From the NCBI GenBank assembly GCA_012932865.1, contig SAXG01000093.1, positions 1 to 64,000 of the forward strand: 64,000 bases of DNA, in the 5' to 3' direction. The notes under the pieces are model-generated. The model was not told the origin of the DNA. It saw nothing but the letters and a program-made list of their open reading frames with translations, and ran no database searches. The position numbers were made by a program, and so were the translations under genes. Below are positions 56,654 to 64,000 of the stretch, one piece after another (the stretch's first letter is position 1; every line of letters begins with the position of its first letter). The stretch comes from Amylostereum areolatum. Its lineage: Eukaryota; Basidiomycota; Agaricomycetes; Russulales; Stereaceae.

Positions 56654-56991
56654 TTTACCACTGTATTCTTCACGACAGCCTGAAATTCATTGTGTCCATC
56701 CCCCGTTGTGCGATGGCCACCCGTGATGCGTTTTCAGCCCGGCCGCGGGGGCGGTCACCCATACAACGGAGTTTGGAGTCGCCGCGCGCAAAGATCCAGA
56801 TGCTCTACCACGTGCGGTTGGGTCGATCGGCTTCGAATGGTTGATTGATCGGCTTCGTTAATTCATCTCGCATGCCAATCTAGCTGCCAATCACGACCTC
56901 AATCAGATTCGATCATGATTGGAAGGCGACTTTTCGACGTCGGTCGTACCTGGCGGATCTCGATTAGGTACAGCGCGGACACTAAATTGTA
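56654..56991. other. Convergent intergenic region
   Basis: Contains short direct repeats (GATCGGCTTCG at about 56824 and 56848). No gene. Confidence 0.4.
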
Positions 56992-58969
56992 CTGAGGCTA
57001 CGGCTCCAGTCCACTACTTTCGCGTGCGCAAGGACCTTCTTGGAATCGAAGTTGAGCACCTGCAATCCTTCCATTGTCGCCGCCCTCGAGAGGGCCACGT
57101 AGCTTTGCCCTGCAGCGAAGTGTAAGAAGACATGCGGGCATGTCTGCAGGATGCCTCACCTTTTTCAAAAACTCGCCCCAAGTCAATCTTCACACGTCGA
57201 ATCGTCTGACCCTGGCTCTTGTGGATGGAGATGGCCCAGGCAAGAATAAGGGGGATCTAAGCAGGCATCAGATTGAGCGACGTCGTGATGGGAGAGGAAA
57301 TCAACCTGCACGCGTCGGGCCAGCACTTTGCCTTCAGGATCTTCGACTTTGAATTCGTCCTGCATCACGACCATGCTAACCTTGCCTTGTGGCGTGTCGA
57401 AGTCGACGTACGGATACCCATCCGACGCGCTCAGATGCCCTGCCATGCTGACGTCTTCTTCCCTGCCTTCTGCCCCTCGCCCAGGGCTGCGGGCTCCTGT
57501 GCGAAGCCCTCCTCGTCGAACACTAGCTCCCGCACCACTCCACCGCGGCGCTTCCCCAAAGCCGTGAAAAACCCCCTCACGATTCCGACTGCACCGTTCA
57601 CGAGGCCTACGCGTCTCGTGCCACGTTGCGGACAAGCATGACCTGCGCGCCGCTCTTGAGTTGTAGCACTCCTGGGACTGACATAGCCCCTAGGAGGGTC
57701 GCGCGCTGATCAGGCGGAGCGGAGCCAGAGTCCTCTGCATGAAATAGGACAATGGGGGAGGCAAGTCCGGCCAGGCGCGCGCCGTTGGCCTTGTCGACCT
57801 CCCAGCGTCGTGGGAAAGTCGGGGGGCACGCCGTTTTCTGGGGCGGCGAGAGGGCGGGCGAGGGCGCGAAAAGCCCGGGCAGCAGTCGGCGGTCATGGTC
57901 CCGTGTCGAAGCTGGTTCAACAGGTCGACAAAGCCTGTTAAATAGATCGAAATGAGGGTGAATAAATAGTCAGGGGAGGGAGGTCTGCCTCACCGCTGTC
58001 TTTTTGCCTGTACACTTGAGTGAGCAGGACGGTGTGGTCCATGCTCTGCTTCCAAGCAGCACTCTCGAAGGCGAAGGAAGGCGCTTCGTTCCCCTTCGTG
58101 ACAGGTGGGAGTTGAAAAAAGTCCCCGGTGACCACGACCTGTCTCTCGAGTTAGAATGACTTGCAAATACATGCGAAGGAGCGTTCAGCACCTGAATGCC
58201 CCCAAATGGCCTCTTGGTGGCCGGGCGCAAGTCCGCGGCGAGAGCTGCGAGCCTGTCGAAAAATAGAGCGTCCACCATGGACACTCTATGATCATCAGCC
58301 CGGTACGTACGCGGGGAGGCGTTCGGCACACCTTCGTCTATCACGAGGACCTCGGCCTCTCGCCAACGCTTGAGCGCCGGCTTGGCCCTGCGGATGTAGG
58401 AGGACAACTTGCTGACGGTCGGAATGTTGGGGGAAATCGCGCCCCATGAGTGAATGGTCATCCCTGAAAGGATCACCCCCCGTAAATGAACGGAACTCTC
58501 AGGAGTGAGCTTCAGCCTCTCACCTCCGATGTTCGAGGCGGCCATGCCTTGTGCTTGCCGTCACGCAGACCGCGCCAGGGTTCTTGGAGTATTTCCTCTT
58601 CAGAGCCGCCACAATCACTTTGAGGAGCAAAGACTTGCCCGTCCCTGTCCAGTGCACGGTCGCAGGTCAGAGTCGAAGTGAGCCAGCGACAGGTAAGGAC
58701 GCACCTGCAGAACCGGTGAAGAAAATGTTCTTCCCCTCCCGCACGACCATGTGCAGCACCTGCCTCTGTTCGGCGCTCAGAACCACGTCTACAGAGCGCT
58801 CGCTCAAGCCGCCTCCCACAGAGTCCATGCCGGAGGACTGCTTGAGCGTGATCTTGGGAGAGAAGAACGAGTCGATGGTAAGTCGAGGTCGCTTGGCTGA
58901 GGCGTCGTTTGCAGCCTCCGGGCTCTTGCGCTTGCCTTTGAGGGATGGGGTGAGCGTGCGGGATGCCAT
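56992..58969 (-). pseudogene. PIF1-type DNA helicase, frameshifted
   Basis: Starts MASRTLTPSLKGKRK at 58969. The Walker A motif NIFFTGSAGTGKS is split by an intron (58645-58704). VTASTGMAASNIGG, TIHSWGAI, VLVIDEVSMVDALFFDRL (Walker B), [44 protein letters not shown] and [20 protein letters not shown] follow in PIF1 order, ending SLSTI at 56992. It would be a 5'-3' superfamily 1B helicase. The frame is lost at about 57618 (near RNVARDA/GLVNGAVG) and again near 57470. Large helicase families of this type occur in repeat-rich mushroom regions. Confidence 0.82.
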
Positions 58970-58982
58970 GCTGGATGGCGGC

Positions 58983-59000
58983 GGGGGGGGGGGGGGGGGG
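58983..59000. repeat. G18 homopolymer upstream of the helicase gene
   Basis: A run of 18 G just upstream of the helicase start, likely unstable in length. Similar runs occur at 17017-17030 (C14) and 47300-47320 (C21). Confidence 0.8.
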
Positions 59001-59129
59001 TGGGGAGGCTGGGGCGTTGGCCGCGATAAGGTTAGAGAAGGGAAAGAGCGTGGTGGCGCGGGAGAAAGAGAGCCGCGTCGGAGGTGGGTATTAAATATTG
59101 AATATTCAGGAAGGACGTCGACTTCGTGT

Positions 59130-60899
59130 TTAAAGTAACTCGCGCTGGTATTCTACAGTGTCGTGGATGCTCCTGTCCTCAAACAATCCTGCGTACCCCG
59201 TCCGACACCTTCCTCCCTGGCCCTCCTCGGGGCGACAGTCAAGCCCTGAGCCAGTCCGCAGCGCCTCATCCTCCAGAGAGCCTGCAGGGGCGCCCGTGCG
59301 AAGGTCAACGACGCCAACCCTATCCTGGCCCATCCACAGGAAAAGCGAACTACTCATGCTGCGGCGCTCGCTGGCAAGAACGCCGCGCATGAATCTCTCG
59401 GTGTATGAATCGGTTCCTGGTAAGATCCCACTCCTCCTCCTCGCCTTCGTCCAAGGGAAAGATGTCCTCTTCCGCGTCTTCTGGCGGCGCAGGCTCCCCG
59501 CACGGATGCAGTAGGTGGACGGTATGGAGTGAGGGCAAGCAGTGGGTAGTAAACAATGTTCGCGCCTGCCATCGCGAGGGCGGACGCAGCACTGCAGGAG
59601 GCGACGACTGTGACGGACACGTTCAAACGCGCGAGGGTACGTCGTGAGCCACGGATTATGGTCGTGGTATCCATCCCAGTGGCCTGACTGGATCGCCAGG
59701 CGCGGCATGTCCCGCAAATGTGGAGGTAGAGATAGGAGCCGCTCTTCTAGGAACTGAACCACTGATTGGCCCCAGCCGCCGGTGACAAAGGCGAGCTCGC
59801 GCGAGGTTTGGAAGGGGGCGGCCGGCCACTCTTGGTCAGAGAGATGGGCCAGGAAAGTGTGATGGAGGGGGGTGGGCACCATAATCTCTGCCGCGTCTAA
59901 CTCCAAACGTAGGCCAACCGAGGGGTACGGAACTTGGACGTCTTGGGGCGTGAAAAGTGCACCCACAAGCACGGCAGCCGGCGCATCCTGCGCGGTGATC
60001 TCATCCGGGAGGACTGCGCAGACTTGAACTTCACAGACAGGCCTGATGGTGACCACGGCGATCGCGCTCACGACGAAGGCAAGGTCATCTTGAAGCTGTA
60101 ATCTGGACAGGCGGAGACAAGGAGCGACGTTAGGGGCGTCTACGGTGCACGGTGTCGGTGGGAGGGAGTCAAGGAGGGAGAGTTCCTCGACGGCGACGGC
60201 TCGGTCTAGAAAGTCCCGGAAGGACTGGAGGGTCGCCCACGCGCGATGCCCGGCGATGTGAAGGACGCGCAAGAAAATTCCGAGGAGGGGCGAGCTGTGG
60301 CGGAATGCAACGTTGGATAATTTGAGGGAGTGAAGGCGAGAAAGTTGGCCGCCGAAGGCGGCATCTTCACCGAGGAAAGGGTGGACTTCTCCGACGGGCA
60401 AGCTGCCCCTGCGGTCGCGATCCTCGACGAGGAAAAGCTCTTCGATATTCGGGGCTGGGAGGAGGAAGGCAGTGAGGTCGTCGATAAGGGAAAGGTGTGC
60501 ATGTAGAACGCGGAGGCGAGATGGCTCTTGGAGTGCTTGAGCTATTCTGTTCGCCACTGGTTGTCCTACGATGGCCCAGTCATCGTGGTATTCCTGGACC
60601 GTGTGAATGCACAGGGGAAGTGGGCGCGAGCGGGACATGAACTCTTGAAAGCAGCTATGGTGAAGTATGGGTGGCGTGGTCCATAGAGGTGGGTGGGACA
60701 GAGCCAGACAGCGCCAGGCTCGACACACCCAGGCGACACTGATCCAACTTTCCACACCGCGCCGCGGGCCCGCAAAGCGACGTTCTTGGAAGTACTGTGC
60801 GTGGAGCAGCCTAAAAATGTAGAGCCAGAGCTCGGGCAGTAGGATGTCGCAGGGTGGACTGGGGGCGGTGTTCTTGATCACGGACTCCACCTTCAACAC
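59130..60899 (-). CDS. F-box protein
   Basis: An open frame of 590 codons. The F-box LLPELWLYIFRLLH is followed by SWISVAWVCRAWRCLALSHPPLWTTPPI, then leucine-rich segments (LPAPNIEELFLVED, LSRLHSLKLSNVAF, AVAVEELSLLDSLPP). No ATG lies at the N-terminus in frame, so a 5' exon is probably missing from this model. Between about 59350 and 59670 a neighbouring frame (TLARLNVSVTVVAS, then EDAEEDIFPLDEGEEEEWDL) looks more protein-like. A pair of compensating indels or extra exons is possible. Confidence 0.65.
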   Translation of the reverse strand: MLKVESVIKNTAPSPPCDILLPELWLYIFRLLHAQYFQERRFAGPRRGVESWISVAWVCRAWRCLALSHPPLWTTPPILHHSCFQEFMSRSRPLPLCIHTVQEYHDDWAIVGQPVANRIAQALQEPSRLRVLHAHLSLIDDLTAFLLPAPNIEELFLVEDRDRRGSLPVGEVHPFLGEDAAFGGQLSRLHSLKLSNVAFRHSSPLLGIFLRVLHIAGHRAWATLQSFRDFLDRAVAVEELSLLDSLPPTPCTVDAPNVAPCLRLSRLQLQDDLAFVVSAIAVVTIRPVCEVQVCAVLPDEITAQDAPAAVLVGALFTPQDVQVPYPSVGLRLELDAAEIMVPTPLHHTFLAHLSDQEWPAAPFQTSRELAFVTGGWGQSVVQFLEERLLSLPPHLRDMPRLAIQSGHWDGYHDHNPWLTTYPRAFERVRHSRRLLQCCVRPRDGRREHCLLPTACPHSIPSTYCIRAGSLRRQKTRKRTSFPWTKARRRSGILPGTDSYTERFMRGVLASERRSMSSSLFLWMGQDRVGVVDLRTGAPAGSLEDEALRTGSGLDCRPEEGQGGRCRTGYAGLFEDRSIHDTVEYQRELL

Positions 60900-61194
60900 A
60901 CATTTAGCTTCCGCCGCGGATTGTCTAATTCAAGCATGTACTCACAGTATTCGGGGCAGTAGGCGAGCACATAGGTATCCAACAGCGCGGGTGTTGTGGG
61001 AGGATCAAAGCCAGATCGCACAGTGTTTCGTGTTGCGCGGGGTGTCGCCGGTGCTTCCGAGTTGGCTGGTTGGCTAATCGTCCATGAGAAAGGCACGCCT
61101 CACAGTGGGTGCACGCGGACTCCGAGTATTCAAAGGGGAGGGCCAGGGCCATTCTCGAGGATAACAATCTATTACTTGGGGCGATTATCGCCGT
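60900..61194. other. Intergenic region
   Basis: May contain the first exon of the F-box gene. Nothing is firmly supported. Confidence 0.35.
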
Positions 61195-62548
61195 TTACTG
61201 GGGCCCGGCGCCCTCCACTGGCGAAGCCGACGCGCTTTCGTCCTCCTTACTTATGGCCGCCCTCTGGCGCACCCGATGCGCTTCATCCTCCTCATCCTCC
61301 TCACGCTTCCTCTTCTCAGCAGCCTTTGCAGCCTCTGCCCTCAGATACGCCTTTCTCTCCTCCACCAACCTCTCCTGCATTTCCTTCCTCTTGCGCTTGG
61401 CTTCCGCATCTCCAGCGCCGCCGATGGGACGGAGGCGGACTGAACCGACCGGACGATCTTCAGTCGCTCCCAGAGCCAACACGCGACTTCGGCTGGTGTG
61501 CGTGCCAGGCGGGGGTGTATCTTGTTCATATGGCTCTTCTGCGTCGTCCGGTTCAGGGTATGACTTTCCCTGAGCCACAAGATCCAGCTCCCGGGGGAAA
61601 CCCCAGAGGGGTGCTGCTCCTTGCACCCTGCCGATGAGCGAGTGGACTTCTGGCTCCAAGTAGACGCGCTCGTCCGCACGCATGAGACTCCCCCACTCCG
61701 ACCGAGCATGGTTCCACAGCTGCCACTGGGTCCAGCGCTCGAGGAAAAAGTGTGACATGATCCGGGATTCGTCGGCGAGGACGATGAAGGGGGAGCTGGG
61801 GAGACTATACCCCATGGGCATGTTGTTAAACTACGCAAGAGATTGATGAGAGTGTAAAATTTATGCGGGGAGGGAAACTCACTGGGGACAGCTGGAATAT
61901 CTTGACACATGAGCACGCGAAGGGGCCCGTATTGAACGGCGGAGGGTCCTGCGGTGTCCGAGAGGTCTATGACGGTTTTTGAGGTAGACGGGGCGGGGGC
62001 GGGGACTGTCTTCTTCCTTGTCCGATATCTCAATCTGCCGTCGAAGTCAGGTTGGACACCGGAGATGTGAAGTTCGTTGACGCACAGTTTCCGGCTCGTC
62101 CGCGGTAGACAGGGGGGGAAGAACTGGAAATGGGGCGGGAAGGGGAGGCTCACGAAGGTCTGAGGACTGAAAAGCTCGCCTGTGAGAGCTGGCTGCGCGG
62201 CGTGCGCCCGCTCCGAGACGAACCCTGGTGTAGCCTGGGAAGAGCAGTTGTCAGGATGGGGTTGGGGCCTGAGCATCGAGAACGAACCGTTGCGCGGCAG
62301 GGAGGGCTGCTTGCCTCGAGGGGTCTGGGCGGGTTGATGTCAAGAACGTCGCTCGTTGACAGGTTTGAATGACTTACTCGTAAGCCATGCAAGGAAGTCG
62401 GCGTGGTCTGCAAATAGAAGTAGGTCAGTGAGATTAGCCAGGGAGGCGGTGTAGAGCTCACCGTGGTTCCCCGCGAGCGCTGACTGCTCGGCGTCTGAGG
62501 TGGTCTGTGAGAAGGGGTTTCCGCGGCGACGGCTGAGGTACGTACCAC

Positions 62549-63057
62549 TGTTACAACTCGATCAAGGTAGTCCATTCCCTGTTGCCTTATTAGGAAGGAC
62601 ATCGCTAAAACGACGGATTACGACTGTGCCCCAGTTCGTAACCGTCTCAACGACACAACCACGACAGTGCCACAGATTGTCACCGTCTCAACGGCATAGC
62701 CTCGACGGTGCCCCAGTCTCGTCCCCGTAGATACTTGATACAACCGTCGCTCAATGTACATATGTTTACTCGACCTCCTTTCTTATAAAAGGAGGCTCAA
62801 CGAACGAGCTATTCCCCAGCTCGTTCTCTTTGTAAATACAGGACTGTTCTAGATAGAACCTCCTCTTAAAGCTATTAAAGAGAACTCAAAGTAACTAAGT
62901 CGAAAGCTCGCCTAAGTCTTCCGTGAAGACTTACTGCTTCGCTTATTGACCTCAACCTTCGTATAACCGAGACGTCTGGATCACCTGATCCCACTTCTCA
63001 TATATACGAGTACTGTAGCCTGAGCCGCTTGTCAAGTGATAAGGACCGTCCTTAACA
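62549..63057 (+). repeat. Solo LTR with 5-bp target duplication
   Basis: The 509-bp LTR starts TGTTACAACTCG and ends GTCCTTAACA (TGTTA/TAACA ends). It is flanked by ACCAC at 62544-62548 and 63058-63062. It contains a TATAAAAGG box near 62786, a GAACGAGCT/AGCTCGTTC hairpin and a 41-bp tandem repeat. No internal retrotransposon sequence is present, so it arose by LTR-LTR recombination. Orientation is taken from the TATA box. The family is unknown, possibly Copia-like. Confidence 0.85.
62608..62730 (+). repeat. 41-bp tandem repeat inside the solo LTR
   Basis: About 2.5 copies of a unit running CGAC.GTGCC.CAG, then ACCGTCTCAACG.CA. Upstream of the LTR TATA box, it may be an enhancer-like U3 repeat. 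Confidence 0.6.
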
Positions 63058-63403
63058 ACCACGGGTGGCGAGACATCAGGTCGAAGTGACTCGAGGCAGA
63101 GAATTTCGTCGGGGGGGATTTGTCGTTGGCAGGGCGTCCATTTCTCCCCACACCCCGTCGCATCATTGCACTGGGAGAGGATCAGTTCATGCGCGGCGAA
63201 GGACCTCAAGCAGAAGACGTACCCAGGCGAACCACCTGCCCGCCGCGCCTCGCCTGTTGCCAACGTGGTACCGCGCGGGGCCCATGACAGTTCGGGCAAG
63301 GGTCGTCGAAGTCGAAGGCAATGCGCGCGTTGGCGCTCTCTCTGCAGGCTGTCTTGAACTCAGCCTCGGTGGTGCACCGCGTGGAGGAAGGCAGCGCGGC
63401 CAT

Positions 63404-64000
63404 GTTAGGGAAGGGGGCGTGGGCGGGAAGCTTCACAGGTGCACGGAGAGATTTGAGGCTCGTCGAGGCTCATCGGATCTACGAATACGAATTTGAATTC
63501 AGCACGGCGGAGCGATGGTCCGAGGACAGTCCCCCCCCCCCCCATGCGTGATGGATGCCTTGGATATGAGACAGGTGTGCATGCGTACGCTAAAAAATAT
63601 TCAACAGACTTCAACTTTCGACTTGCAATTTGAAGTCAATGCATTTGTCACGACAATCTGGCCCCTGACGATTCTACTGAGCCAAGCTACCGGATGCCCC
63701 TCCTCCTCGCAAGCGCGATGATTTTCGCTTGGTCTGCGGCTCCTCAGGATACGCTGTTGTCGGACTGATCCCTGATCAGCCGGCGATACGGCTGCGATTA
63801 GGAAAGGGACTACTCACTCTGTCGCGTGTGCCACTTTCCACGAAGGCTTGGTCGGCCGGCGACGCCGACCGGCCCAATATGGCTTCGCAGTTGCTGAAGT
63901 CGGCTCGCTTGAAGACGACGGCTCGGTCTGATTTGTCGTGGACGACTCGCGGGCAGCGACACACATCTTGGCGATTTGGACGATGGTCTCATTCGACAGA
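63404..64000. other. Right-edge region without a complete gene
   Basis: Contains a C13 run near 63531-63543. At about 63780-64000 a minus-strand stretch reads ADFSNCEAILGRSASPADQAF, which could be an exon of a gene continuing beyond the window. Nothing firmer can be said. Confidence 0.35.

Larger units (their letters stand above)
61195..63403 (-). pseudogene. Uncharacterised gene disrupted by a solo LTR
   Basis: Starts MAALPSSTRCTTEAEFKTAC at 63403. Cysteine pairs suggest zinc binding (DDPCPNCHGPRA, CNDATGCGEKWTPCQRQIP). After LESLRPDVSPPV a 509-bp LTR intervenes, and coding resumes with VRTSAVAAETPSHRPPQTPS. Downstream exons include HADFLAWL, CVNELHISGVQPDFDGRLRYRTRK, YGPLRVLMCQDIP and MPMGYSLPSSPFIVLADESRIMSHFF. 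It ends in a charged coiled coil (EAKRKRKEMQERLVEERKAYL). Removing the LTR and one 5-bp repeat keeps the frame. No known family was recognised. Exon borders in the middle are approximate. Confidence 0.65.

Overview
The window is nuclear DNA of a filamentous basidiomycete, most likely a wood-decaying Agaricomycete of polypore type. The evidence is dense short GT-AG introns of about 50-65 nt with CTRAY branch sites, GC-rich coding sequence, a GH7 cellobiohydrolase, BTB and F-box proteins of the kind expanded in mushrooms, chromodomain Ty3/gypsy elements, and TTAGGG-type motifs. Gene models below were spliced by hand. Where exon lengths are given, they sum to an intact reading frame unless a break is stated.

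1-9.7 kb is transposon. A decayed + strand Ty3/gypsy chromovirus runs in from the left edge and ends in an LTR at 4768-5200. A second, 3'-truncated copy lies on the minus strand with its 5' LTR at 9067-9488. A small inverted-repeat element (9489-9744) abuts that LTR. The LTR and primer-binding site show a Tf1/sushi-type self-priming arrangement.

10-33.5 kb is ordinary gene-rich chromosome: a seven-helix membrane protein with a very long tail, a TEX1/THOC3 WD40 gene, a GH7 cellobiohydrolase, lipin/PAH1, an epoxide hydrolase, a Btz (CASC3-like) protein, complex I NDUFB9, the Pol I factor RRN3 and a BTB protein. Two U1 snRNA genes with identical 175-nt RNA products sit at 16.4-16.6 kb (minus) and 34.1-34.2 kb (plus). 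They share a TATA box, a 22-bp upstream element and a downstream TTAGGG-type motif.

34.7-43.8 kb holds a duplicated two-gene module: a small unrecognised six-exon protein divergently paired with a protein-kinase-like gene. It is present twice in inverted orientation, with a third, orphan copy of the small gene between.

44.4-64 kb is an accessory, repeat-rich region. It contains a 667-bp hAT-like element with an 8-bp target duplication, a possible Pol III tRNA-like unit, a frameshifted candidate 2-oxoglutarate dioxygenase-type gene, several F-box genes and a broken PIF1-type helicase. It also holds two clean gene-disrupting insertions: a 2,528-bp element splitting an F-box ORF with a 6-bp duplication, and a 509-bp solo LTR splitting an uncharacterised gene with a 5-bp duplication. 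Removing either insertion restores an in-frame protein.

Six otherwise good models share one fault, a single extra base (TEX1 has two). This suggests residual insertion errors in the assembly as well as true decay.
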